From: Adhaeribacter pallidiroseus
GTDB taxonomy: Bacteria > Bacteroidota > Bacteroidia > Cytophagales > Hymenobacteraceae
Assembly (NCBI RefSeq): GCF_003340495.1
Contig: NZ_QASA01000001.1
Span: 6,138,001-6,202,000 of the forward strand
Length of the DNA stretch: 64,000 nucleotides
Direction of reading: 5' to 3'
Below are positions 35,986 to 44,035 of this stretch, piece after piece. Numbering within the stretch: position 1 is the first letter of the stretch; every line of letters starts with the position of its first letter. A program made the translations under genes and the position numbers. The notes under the pieces are model-generated. The model was not told where the DNA came from. It was given only the letters and a program-made list of their open reading frames with translations, and searched no databases.

Positions 35986-37167
35986 TTACCGGTTAAGCAT
36001 TACCCGGAACATGGTGCCCTTACCCAGTTCGGACCATTTTACGTATAATTTACCCTGGTGATAGTTCTCGATGATGCGCTTGGCTAAAGCCAGACCTAAA
36101 CCCCATCCCCGTTTTTTGGTAGTGTAACCGGGTAAAAACACGTCTTTCAGTTTACTTTTCGGAATGCCTTTGCCCGTATCTTTAATATCGATGGCTACAT
36201 TGCTTTTATTTTTGCCGGCAAAGGAAAGGCGCACATCAATGCTGCCTTTGCCTTCCATGGCATCAATGGCGTTTTTGCAAATGTTCTCGATTACCCATTC
36301 AAACAACGGAATATTTACTTTAGCTGGCGTATCAACCGGAAAATCAGCTTTAATCGTAAAATCCACTTTCTTAGAAACCCGGTTGCGCAGGTAGCTAATA
36401 GCATTTTCCGTGACACGCAGAATATTCTCGTCTTTTAAAGCCGGAACCGAGCCAATATTGCTAAAGCGTTCCGTGATAATTTCGAGTCGCCGTACATCTT
36501 TGCCCAGTTCTTCCACAATAGGCTCGTTCTGGAAAGTAGGACTGGCTTTTAAATACTCGTACCAAGCCATTAAGGAAGAAAGCGGTGTGCCTAACTGGTG
36601 CGCAGTTTCCTTCGCCAAACCTACCCAAACCCGGTTTTGCTCGGCTTTGCGCGAATAGCTAAAAGCGAAATAAGCCATTAAAGAGAAGCACGCAATAACC
36701 GTTAACTGCACGTACGGGTAATAGCGCAATTGCGAGAGTACGGCTGAATCTTTGTAAAAAATATAACTTTTGGTGTTGCCGCCATAATCTACCATAATAG
36801 GGCTATGTTGCTCCTTCATGATTTCGAGTTCGCGGCGCAGTAACTCTTGTTTGCGCTTTTCCGAAATATTTTTGGAGAACGGTATATTCCGGGATGATTG
36901 TACATTTAATTGGGCATCCGTTAAAATTACCGGTATGGTTTTATTTGCTTCGATAATTTCGGAATAAATAAAAACCATGTTTTCATCCGATTTAGTGTCG
37001 ATGGTGAATTGTAATCCTCTGGCATACAGGCCTATAAGTTGTTTTTCGCGATCCGATAATTTGCTTACCAGAAAATTGCTGTACAATACCGAAGCGGCTC
37101 CGATTAACAAGGCAATTACAATAATTACTAACTTTAATCTGGTTTTTTTGGAATAAATTGGTAGCAT
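35986..37167 (-). CDS. Membrane sensor histidine kinase
   Basis: 393 aa. TM1 (about 11-33) and TM2 (about 150-170) flank a small periplasmic sensor domain. The dimerisation/phosphoacceptor helix carries the H-box KETAHQLGTPLSSLMAW. The HATPase domain has the N-box ENICKNAIDAMEG, G1 DTGKGIP, F-box and G2 GWGLGLALAKRI. No HAMP domain is obvious and no response regulator is adjacent, so it is an orphan kinase. It diverges from hemA with a shared 255-bp upstream region. Signal unknown. Confidence 0.9.
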   Translation of the reverse strand: MLPIYSKKTRLKLVIIVIALLIGAASVLYSNFLVSKLSDREKQLIGLYARGLQFTIDTKSDENMVFIYSEIIEANKTIPVILTDAQLNVQSSRNIPFSKNISEKRKQELLRRELEIMKEQHSPIMVDYGGNTKSYIFYKDSAVLSQLRYYPYVQLTVIACFSLMAYFAFSYSRKAEQNRVWVGLAKETAHQLGTPLSSLMAWYEYLKASPTFQNEPIVEELGKDVRRLEIITERFSNIGSVPALKDENILRVTENAISYLRNRVSKKVDFTIKADFPVDTPAKVNIPLFEWVIENICKNAIDAMEGKGSIDVRLSFAGKNKSNVAIDIKDTGKGIPKSKLKDVFLPGYTTKKRGWGLGLALAKRIIENYHQGKLYVKWSELGKGTMFRVMLNR

Positions 37168-37392
37168 TTTGTGTTAATATAACAGCACGCTCTATTACAG
37201 TTATGGTATTAACTTATAGCTAAATAAAATAATGTGCGGTTTATAAACGAAAGTTACTGGTAAAACAGATGCTTATTTAAAAAAATATTTAGCAGAGGCA
37301 ACGTTTACTACCAATAACTCCGTTACAATTTAAAATGATTATAAATAAACTTGGTTTTTACCTACATAGTTTTATTTTTATAAACCGCAATG

Positions 37393-37400
37393 TAATTTTG
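37393..37400 (+). promoter_or_regulatory. Candidate -7 promoter element of hemA
   Basis: TAATTTTG, an exact TAnnTTTG match, 22 bp before the hemA ATG. A T-rich stretch about 25 bp upstream (TTTTATTTTTAT) could supply a weak -33. Confidence 0.45.
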
Positions 37401-37422
37401 CGGGCTAGTTCGTACCTCTATC

Positions 37423-38700
37423 ATGCTTCAAAACTTTAAAGCAGTAACGTTATCGTATAAAAAGGCACCGTTGGATATCCGCGAGCTGATTGCTTTAGAC
37501 GAGAATTCCTGTAAGCAATTTTTGCAGACCCTGAAGGAATATATTCAGGCTTCTGACTTGCTTATCTTATCTACTTGTAACCGGACCGAGATTTATTATA
37601 CTTCTGATACGGATTACAGTGCCGAAATTGTCAAGCTTTTGGGTATTTCCAAGAACATGACCAATATAGCGCAATACCTGGATTATTTTACCATTATTAA
37701 TAGCCACGTCGATGCGGTGCAGCATTTATTTGAAGTAGCCATGGGTTTGGATGCGCAGGTAGTGGGCGATATTCAGATTTCTAACCAGGTAAAACAGGCT
37801 TATCAATGGTCCGCGGATAATGGTACCGCCGGGCCGTTCTTACACCGGTTGTTGCATACCATCTTCTTTACCAATAAGCGCGTAGTGCAGGAAACTTCTT
37901 TCCGCGACGGGGCAGCTTCTACTTCTTACGCTGCTATTGAATTAGTAGAAGAATTAACCGCCGACATTGCTGATCCGAAAATACTGGTGGTGGGTTTAGG
38001 CGAAATCGGCGCCGATGTTTGCCGGAATTTAAAAGAATCAGCGGCGTTTACCAATATTACCATTACCAACCGCACCGATTCGAAAGCTCAATTGCTGGCT
38101 AATGAGTGCCAGTTGCCGGTATTGCCCTTTGAAGATATTGTTCAGGGTTTAAAAGAAGCGGACGTAATTATTTCTTCGATTGCCCGCGATACCCCGTTCT
38201 TTACCACCGAAATGGTTAAGCGGTTAAACGTATTATCGTATAAGTTTTTTATTGATTTAGCGGTGCCCCGTAGTATTGAAGCGGAGGTAGAAAACATACC
38301 CGGCGTTTTGGTGTACAACATTGATACCATTCAAAACAAAGCTTCGAAGGCATTGGAACTCCGTTTGGCCGCTATTCCGCGAGTGCGCGAAATTATTGCT
38401 GAATCTATCGAACAGTTTAATGATTGGTCGAAAGAAATGCTAGTTTCGCCTACTATTCATAAATTAAAAAATGCTTTAGAAAGTATCCGGCAAGAAGAAA
38501 TGGCCCGCCATTTAAAAAAGCTAAGTCCCGAAGAAAGCCGGCGCGTGGATGAAATTACCAAATCCATGATGCAGAAGATTATTAAGCTACCCGTGTTGCA
38601 GTTAAAAGCCGCTTGTAAACGGGGCGAAGCCGAAACATTAATTGATGTATTAAATGATTTATTTGATTTAGAAAAACAGCCCGAAGAACACCAGGGCTAG
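37423..38700 (+). CDS. hemA: Glutamyl-tRNA reductase
   Basis: 425 aa. Catalyses NADPH-dependent reduction of glutamyl-tRNA(Glu) to glutamate-1-semialdehyde, the first committed step of C5-pathway tetrapyrrole synthesis. The catalytic Cys is C52 in LILSTCNRTEIYYTS. The second family signature is VVGDIQISNQVKQAYQ. The NADPH-binding Rossmann domain has ILVVGLGEIGADVC. A helical dimerisation domain forms the C-terminus (from about 325). Length is typical. Other hem genes are not next to it. It has its own terminator. Confidence 0.96.
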   Translation: MLQNFKAVTLSYKKAPLDIRELIALDENSCKQFLQTLKEYIQASDLLILSTCNRTEIYYTSDTDYSAEIVKLLGISKNMTNIAQYLDYFTIINSHVDAVQHLFEVAMGLDAQVVGDIQISNQVKQAYQWSADNGTAGPFLHRLLHTIFFTNKRVVQETSFRDGAASTSYAAIELVEELTADIADPKILVVGLGEIGADVCRNLKESAAFTNITITNRTDSKAQLLANECQLPVLPFEDIVQGLKEADVIISSIARDTPFFTTEMVKRLNVLSYKFFIDLAVPRSIEAEVENIPGVLVYNIDTIQNKASKALELRLAAIPRVREIIAESIEQFNDWSKEMLVSPTIHKLKNALESIRQEEMARHLKKLSPEESRRVDEITKSMMQKIIKLPVLQLKAACKRGEAETLIDVLNDLFDLEKQPEEHQG

Positions 38701-38735
38701 AATGTAAATAACCAATAAGCTTTAGCTTACAAACA

Positions 38736-38772
38736 AAAAGCGGCCTGTATCATGTACAGGCCGCTTTTTGTT
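38736..38772 (+). terminator. hemA terminator
   Basis: A stem of about 14 bp (AAAAGCGGCCTGTA with TACAGGCCGCTTTT) and a short loop, followed by TTTGTTTG. Confidence 0.9.
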
Positions 38773-39041
38773 TGTTAATTTTTTAAAATTAAACTTAGTT
38801 AGTAATACCACCATCATCGGTTTACCGGCTCATAGCTAATTATTATATAATTTTACCACTTGCTTCTTTCATATAACGCTCCTACAACATTTTACTATTT
38901 TTAATAAATTGTGCTTGATTACTCATGAGCCAATTTGGTAGTTCCTGCCTTAGTAAAATTTAAAAAAACGTTGTATATAGGCACGTAAATTCAATTTATT
39001 TAACTAAAACAAAATTTCTCTTTGAGTTAAGATTGATTTTT

Positions 39042-39075
39042 TTAAGATTTTAACTACTAACGGTTAAAATCTTAA
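39042..39075. repeat. 13-bp perfect inverted repeat, possible operator
   Basis: Arms TTAAGATTTTAAC (39042-39054) and GTTAAAATCTTAA (39063-39075) around 8 nt. It lies 30 bp upstream of the -7-like element TATATTTG. AT-rich, so it is more likely a protein site than a terminator. Confidence 0.55.
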
Positions 39076-39104
39076 TTTGCATTATGCTCAAAATAAAATT
39101 TTCC

Positions 39105-39112
39105 TATATTTG
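39105..39112 (+). promoter_or_regulatory. Candidate -7 element for the TM2/DUF2752 operon
   Basis: TATATTTG is an exact TAnnTTTG match. A TTTG at 39076-39079 is 25 nt upstream, somewhat too far for a standard -33. It would give a leader of about 220 nt. Confidence 0.35.
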
Positions 39113-39341
39113 AAAACACATGAACAAATAAAGGAATACGCCTATGCCAACAAAATAACTCTTTCACTTTTACCTACCTCCTGGTTCTAGTTAGTAACAG
39201 CTCTTAAACCTGATGTTGTCATTAATAGAGTCGTTTTTACAATCCCGTTCTTCCTTACTTTCTTTAAATGCCTCTTTTCAGAAGCACCCGATACATTTGT
39301 GTTTTTTAAAATAAACATTTAAACCAAATTAAATCTTTCCT

Positions 39342-39968
39342 ATGAAACTTAAATTTTTATTCAGCCATTTAGTTGCGGTACTTTTGTTAACTGCCTGTGC
39401 CCGCGAAACTTATTATTTTCCCAAAGTAGGCGATCCGTACGGTAGTCATTATAAGAAAAAAGCGCCCGTTGCTGCCAGTAATGAGAGCCAGGAAAAAGCA
39501 GTTACTGCTGCCGATTTGCTAACACAATCAACTCGGGCAAAAGAAGTAGCAGCGTTAGTGGCTTCTACCCACCACATAACTACAACTACGGCAAAAGCTA
39601 AAATACAACCGCTTAAAACCATTGCGGGCGCAAAGAAGATTACCAAGATAGCGCAGTTAAAAGCCGCGTTAAAAGTTAAAAAAGACGTAAAAGCCATTAT
39701 CAAAGCTGCCGAGAAAAAAGAAAAAGCAACTGTTCCCGCCGATGCAGCCGAAACTGGAAAGAGCCAGTTAATTGCGGCTATATTAGCTTTTTTTGTAGGA
39801 GCATTGGGTATTCACCGTTTTTATTTAGGTTATACCGGTATTGGTATTGCGCAGATATTAACCTTAGGTGGCTGTGGCATTTGGGCCCTGATCGATCTGA
39901 TCCGGATTTTGATGGGTGATTTAAAGCCGAAAGGTGGCGAATATTCCGAAACGCTGGATGATTTATAA
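39342..39968 (+). CDS. TM2 domain-containing lipoprotein
   Basis: 208 aa. The signal peptide ends in a lipobox (AVLLLTACARE). A long Ala/Lys-rich linker (about 40-135) precedes a C-terminal TM2 domain (about 145-195): SQLIAAILAFFVGALGIHRF, YLGYTGIGIAQ, then LGGCGIWALIDLIRILMGD. The TM2 domain is two helices joined by a tight turn with a DRF-like motif, here GIHRFYLG. Function of TM2 lipoproteins is unknown. The next gene starts 11 bp downstream, so the pair is an operon. Confidence 0.85.
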   Translation: MKLKFLFSHLVAVLLLTACARETYYFPKVGDPYGSHYKKKAPVAASNESQEKAVTAADLLTQSTRAKEVAALVASTHHITTTTAKAKIQPLKTIAGAKKITKIAQLKAALKVKKDVKAIIKAAEKKEKATVPADAAETGKSQLIAAILAFFVGALGIHRFYLGYTGIGIAQILTLGGCGIWALIDLIRILMGDLKPKGGEYSETLDDL

Positions 39969-39979
39969 TTTTTAAAAAA

Positions 39980-40258
39980 ATGTTGTCGTACGTTAAGATC
40001 ACGGGGTATATTTTGGTGCCGGTTATATTGCTACTGTTACCAGCTAATCAGTTCGATACCGGTACTTCGCTTTGTTTAAGTAAGCTTTTATTAGATAGAG
40101 CTTGTTATGGCTGTGGCATGGCCCGGGCCATTATGCACCTGATTCACCTGGATTTTAGCGCGGCGTTTACTTATAATAAATTATCGTTTATTGTTTTTCC
40201 CTTATTGGCTTATTTATGGGGACAATCCTTTTTACAAGAAGTAGCCAAGCACCGGTAA
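39980..40258 (+). CDS. DUF2752 family small membrane protein
   Basis: 92 aa with two to three transmembrane helices. Diagnostic motif ACYGCGMARAIMHLIHLDFS (the CxGCGxxRA signature of DUF2752) followed by FTYNKLSFIVFPLLAYLW. DUF2752 genes often sit beside TM2-domain genes, as here (11-bp gap). Cys residues may be redox-active or bind metal. Function unknown. Confidence 0.85.
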   Translation: MLSYVKITGYILVPVILLLLPANQFDTGTSLCLSKLLLDRACYGCGMARAIMHLIHLDFSAAFTYNKLSFIVFPLLAYLWGQSFLQEVAKHR

Positions 40259-40268
40259 GAAATAAAAT

Positions 40269-40300
40269 AAAAAAGGATTGCGGTAAGCAATCCTTTTTTA
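40269..40300. terminator. Bidirectional terminator between DUF2752 and ArsR genes
   Basis: A 12-bp stem AAAAAGGATTGC/GCAATCCTTTTT with GGTAA loop between convergent genes, with T-runs in both directions. Confidence 0.88.
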
Positions 40301-40319
40301 TTTTAAGCTAGTAGTTTCA

Positions 40320-40634
40320 TTAAATATCGGTGCAGCATTCTTCCAGGCAATCAATCACATCTATCAACTTGGGAATTGACAGCGAGTAATAGATTTTAGT
40401 GCCTACTTTAAAAGAAGATAACACTCCTTTATCTTTTAAGGTAATTAAATGCTGAGAAGCAATGGCCTGCGGTAAATCCAAATATTTATAAATTTCCGTA
40501 ACCGTCATCTTCTCTTCTTTCCCTAAAAGATCCACTATCGCAAGGCGCTTCGGATGGGCTAACACCTTGAGCATCGAGGCCGCTTTGTCTATTTTTTTAG
40601 ACTCCACTCTCGATAACAAATTTCTCATACTCAT
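40320..40634 (-). CDS. ArsR family winged-helix transcriptional regulator
   Basis: 104 aa. Winged helix-turn-helix: MLKVLAHPKRLAIVDLLGKE, then EIYKYLDLPQAIASQHLITL and the wing SSFKVGTKIYYSL. No CxC metal box is present in the recognition-helix region. Instead three Cys cluster at the C-terminus (CLEECC), a location that could sense metal or thiol-reactive species. It diverges from anmK (127-bp gap), so its targets may include itself or that gene, though no operator is evident. Confidence 0.88.
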   Translation of the reverse strand: MSMRNLLSRVESKKIDKAASMLKVLAHPKRLAIVDLLGKEEKMTVTEIYKYLDLPQAIASQHLITLKDKGVLSSFKVGTKIYYSLSIPKLIDVIDCLEECCTDI

Positions 40635-40761
40635 AATTAAAAAAATTAAAACAAGTTCCTACATACAACACACAATTTTACACATCAATGGGATTCAAGT
40701 GCATCTGAACACGGGCTCTACAATATGCTTCGTATTTACAAAAAAAGTCTACCTTTAACGT

Positions 40762-41850
40762 ATGAATACTTACCATGTTATCGGGCTCATGTCGGGCACC
40801 TCTCTGGATGGAGTCGACTTAGCATACTGCATATTTACGAAAAAAAATCAAAATTGGATATATAAAATATATTATACTGCTACTTTACCATATACTTTTT
40901 TTTGGAAACAGCGTTTAAATGCCCTAATGGCTGTTTCTGCCGAAAAATTTATTTTAGCTGATCACCAGTACGGAACGTATTTGGGCCACGCGGTAAGGGA
41001 GTTCGTTAGTAAAAACGGGATTACCCCGGACTTTATTGCCTCGCACGGGCATACCATTTTTCACCAGCCCAGTCAGCATATTGGCTACCAATTAGGCAAT
41101 GGCGCTTACCTGGCAGCGGCGGCTCAACTACCCGTAGTCTGCGATTTCCGGACCCTCGATATGGCGCTTGGCGGCCAGGGAGCGCCGCTGGTTCCTATTG
41201 GCGATCAATTACTGTTTGGCGATTACGATTGTTGTTTAAATTTAGGAGGTATTGCTAATATCTCGGTACCCGGCCCAACCGGCCGAATTGCTTTTGATAC
41301 CGGGGCCTGCAACATGTTACTGAACGCTTTGGTAAGCCAAATTGATTTACCTTTTGATGAGGATGGCCGGTTAGCGCGGCAAGGGAAAGTACAAATAATG
41401 TTATTGGATCAGCTCAATGCTTCCGATTATTTTAACGCTCCTCATCCAAAGTCATTGGGCAAGGAATGGGTAGATGCCCATACATTACAATACTTACTTG
41501 TTGCTAGTTGTTCTATACCGGATAAACTGCAAACGGCCTGTCAGCATATTGCTTATCATATTGCAAACAGTATCAAGAAAGTATTGCCGGGTACCGCATC
41601 GCGGCGTGTGTTAACCACGGGTGGGGGAGCCTTTAATTCTTATTTAATCGAGCTTATTCAGCAAGATTTAGGAAATGAATTTACAATGGTAGTACCGGAA
41701 CCAGAATTAGTAAGTTTTAAGGAGGCGCTGATTTTCGCCTTTTTAGGGGTTCTCCGCTGGCGCCAGGAACCTAATTGTTTAAGCAGTGTTACCGGCGCCC
41801 CGCACGATAACGTAGGTGGCGCTATTTATTGGGGAAGTAATACTAAGTAG
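40762..41850 (+). CDS. anmK: Anhydro-N-acetylmuramic acid kinase
   Basis: 362 aa. Hydrolyses and phosphorylates 1,6-anhydro-MurNAc to MurNAc-6-phosphate in peptidoglycan recycling, in the cytoplasm. The ATP-binding loop is at the N-terminus (GLMSGTSLDGVDLAY). Also seen are ASHGHTIFHQP, CLNLGGIANIS with FDTGACNMLLNAL, and the late VLTTGGGAFNSYL. Length is typical. The next gene begins 14 bp downstream but is interrupted. Confidence 0.94.
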   Translation: MNTYHVIGLMSGTSLDGVDLAYCIFTKKNQNWIYKIYYTATLPYTFFWKQRLNALMAVSAEKFILADHQYGTYLGHAVREFVSKNGITPDFIASHGHTIFHQPSQHIGYQLGNGAYLAAAAQLPVVCDFRTLDMALGGQGAPLVPIGDQLLFGDYDCCLNLGGIANISVPGPTGRIAFDTGACNMLLNALVSQIDLPFDEDGRLARQGKVQIMLLDQLNASDYFNAPHPKSLGKEWVDAHTLQYLLVASCSIPDKLQTACQHIAYHIANSIKKVLPGTASRRVLTTGGGAFNSYLIELIQQDLGNEFTMVVPEPELVSFKEALIFAFLGVLRWRQEPNCLSSVTGAPHDNVGGAIYWGSNTK

Positions 41851-41864
41851 TTATCTGTTTAAAT

Positions 41865-42545
41865 ATGCGACTACTACTAACAATGATTGGTGTTTGCGTA
41901 AGTTTGGTGGCAAAGGCTCAAGCAAATTCATCTCAAAATTTTCGGTTTGGCTTTAAAGTAACGCCCACTCAGTTTTTAGTGGGAGAAAAAGCCCTGATTA
42001 CAGAATTTAAATTTTCTAAAAATTATAGTTCCGAGTTAAAGTTAGGTTGGTTTAAAGGGCCAAGAAAAGAATATTCCCTTTGGGACTCTAGAAACACCTA
42101 TGCATCGGGCTTCATAAGCCAAGTTGGTATAAAAAAATATATAAGTTTTTCTGCTATTGAATATCAGAATCTTTATCGACTGATGTACGTGTAGCTTCTG
42201 GGTTTGTATAAATCATCGTCCTATGAAAAACTACGTTACGTCGAATCCGGATATAGTAGTGCTTATTATTCTCTGGAATCTCAAAACGTGAATACTTATG
42301 GTGTTAAAATATTATGGGGAGTAGAAAGCCAACTTTCTAAGTTACTATTTAATGAAGCGTATATTGGTTTGGGTTACCGGGTGCGTAGTATTGACCGGAT
42401 TATTTATGAAGAAGGGTATGGCTCTAGCGCTTGGACTGATACTACTTACCCGTTGAAGAAACACGAAAATAACGCTTATTTTTCACCTCAAATCGGTGTT
42501 AGCATTGGTATCCTTCTGGCCAAAAAAACAGCTGTTCGGAAATAA
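41865..42545 (+). pseudogene. Probable outer-membrane beta-barrel protein gene interrupted by an in-frame TAG
   Basis: The frame starts at ATG 41865 with a signal peptide (MRLLLTMIGVCVSLVAKAQA) and strand-rich sequence (FRFGFKVTPTQFL, SSELKLGWFKGP). It meets TAG at 42192-42194, then continues in the same frame to 42545 with similar character (GVKILWGVESQLSKLLF, AYIGLGYRVRS, FSPQIGVSIGILLAK). Reading through gives about 226 aa, a normal size for a small barrel protein. Whether the TAG is a mutation, a sequencing error or is read through cannot be decided here. Situated 14 bp after anmK. Confidence 0.7.
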
Positions 42546-42675
42546 GTAGCAGCCGTAAAAACAAGATTGTTTTAAAGTAAAGTAGTAAAGTACATCCGTT
42601 GTTTAAGGAAAAAATTTTAAATTTTTACTTCAAACCCGAATCTAGTTTTAACTCTTTTTATTAAGATGCTTTTTA

Positions 42676-43944
42676 TTACCGCGCTTGAGCAAACGCTCTT
42701 TTCTGGCTTTTTTTCTTATTCTTGCGCAAGCGGTTAATCCACATAATTACGCCGGTGATCGGGAAGGTAAAGCCGGCTAAGCAAGAGATAAAGGCAATAA
42801 TACGCCCCGGTAAACCGCCGATCGAACCCACGTGCACCGGGTAAAACGTACTCCGAATCCGTTGTCCCAGGTTTTTATCGGCAAAGGCTATTTGGCCTAA
42901 TTGATTACCGGAATACTGATCGATAAATAGCTGACTGGTGGCGCGCTCATGGGCCGCATTAGCGGGCATTACCATTACCATAAACGCATCTTCAGCTTCG
43001 CGCGGACGATTAAATTGATAGAACTCCGCATTCGGTATTTGCTGCTGAGCGGTAGCAAAAGCCTGATCAAACGTAATGGGTTTAGCGCCTTCTTTTACCT
43101 GCGAAACGGGTGGTTCGGGTTGGTCTTTAGTTGTATTGGTAAGGGTGTAAATGCCATCGTTAAACCACTCAAACGACCAGGCCAAACCGGTAAAGGCAAA
43201 CACAAATAAAAACAGAGCGGTATAAAAACCAATTACAATGTGCCAGTCGTGGTTAATGCGTTTCCAGCCGGCATTCCATTTAACGGTGAGGCGCTGCTGC
43301 AAAATTTTCTTGTTTTTGGGCCACCACAAAATAATACCGGTTATTAAAATAAACAGAAATACCACGGTGCTCACGCCCACAATAAGCTTTCCGGGCTCCT
43401 GCACTAATAACCAACGGTGCAACTCAAACATATTCCGGAAGAAAGCATTTTTTTGGGTGGAGGTAGCAATTAACTGCCCGGTGTAGGGATTTATAAAAGC
43501 CACATTGCCGGGCCGTCCCCCGCCACCTTTACCACCTTTGCCCGGACCACCGTGGCCTCCTTTTTCACCTTTGTCAGCACCTGCGGCACCGCCTTTCTCT
43601 TCGGCTTTATGCTCGCGGTTTTCCGATCCTTTGTGTTCACCTTTATCGCCATCTTTACCTGCAGGTTTTTCATCGGAGTAGCTTAACTCTACGGTACGGG
43701 TAGGATCGCTGTAAACTTTTACCCCGGCTACTTTTATACCCGGTTTGGCTTGGTTAAAATTGGTCAGCAGTTGTTCCAGAGGCAAGCGCTGGGTACCGGG
43801 GGTTACTTGGTACCGGTCCGGGTAAATGGCTTGCATCATTTCTTTCTCAAAAACCATGGTTGCTCCCGTAAAGCAAACTAAGCCGATAACCAATCCGCAG
43901 GCCAAGCTCAGGTATAAGTGGATAGACCGGAAGAAATTTTTCAT
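42676..43944 (-). CDS. PepSY-associated transmembrane protein
   Basis: 422 aa from ATG 43944 (MKNFFRSIHLYLSLACGLV); an earlier in-frame Met is less likely. Four main TM helices, with PepSY-like extracytoplasmic segments, as in the family proposed to act as siderophore-iron reductases (inner membrane). Seen: HLYLSLACGLVIGLVCFTGA (TM1), HRWLLVQEPGKLIVGVSTV, INHDWHIVIGFYTALF and the C-terminal GRIIAFISCLAGFTFPITG. Conserved His residues in H-L, HRW, NHDWH and VHVG could ligate haem. An unusual Gly/Lys/Glu/His-rich insert spans about residues 95-149. It follows the siderophore TonB receptor at a distance of about 90 bp, supporting an iron-uptake role. Confidence 0.85.
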   Translation of the reverse strand: MKNFFRSIHLYLSLACGLVIGLVCFTGATMVFEKEMMQAIYPDRYQVTPGTQRLPLEQLLTNFNQAKPGIKVAGVKVYSDPTRTVELSYSDEKPAGKDGDKGEHKGSENREHKAEEKGGAAGADKGEKGGHGGPGKGGKGGGGRPGNVAFINPYTGQLIATSTQKNAFFRNMFELHRWLLVQEPGKLIVGVSTVVFLFILITGIILWWPKNKKILQQRLTVKWNAGWKRINHDWHIVIGFYTALFLFVFAFTGLAWSFEWFNDGIYTLTNTTKDQPEPPVSQVKEGAKPITFDQAFATAQQQIPNAEFYQFNRPREAEDAFMVMVMPANAAHERATSQLFIDQYSGNQLGQIAFADKNLGQRIRSTFYPVHVGSIGGLPGRIIAFISCLAGFTFPITGVIMWINRLRKNKKKSQKRAFAQAR

Positions 43945-43974
43945 TTTGATTAAGCTATTTTGGAATTCCAGTGA

Positions 43975-44012
43975 AACAGCCAAGCCTACTGGTGGTAGTA
44001 GGCTTGGCTGTT
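43975..44012 (-). terminator. 16-bp perfect hairpin between TonB receptor and PepSY genes
   Basis: Arms 43975-43990 and 43997-44012 are exact reverse complements around a 6-nt loop. On the minus strand only a few Ts follow, so it may be a partial terminator or an RNA-stabilising hairpin that lowers expression of the downstream PepSY gene relative to the receptor. Confidence 0.65.
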
Positions 44013-44035
44013 GACAATATTTTTAAATTTTTTAA

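Larger units (their letters stand above)
38773..39341. other. Long AT-rich intergenic region with an inverted repeat and promoter-like element
   Basis: About 570 bp without a coding frame. It contains an AAATTTAAAAAAA motif (38956-38968), a 13-bp perfect inverted repeat (39042-39075) and TATATTTG (39105-39112). A long leader runs to the TM2 gene. Confidence 0.5.

Noticed and set aside
39144-39158. Four-codon leader frame ATG CCA ACA AAA TAA
   Set aside because: Too short to support as a leader peptide without transcript data.
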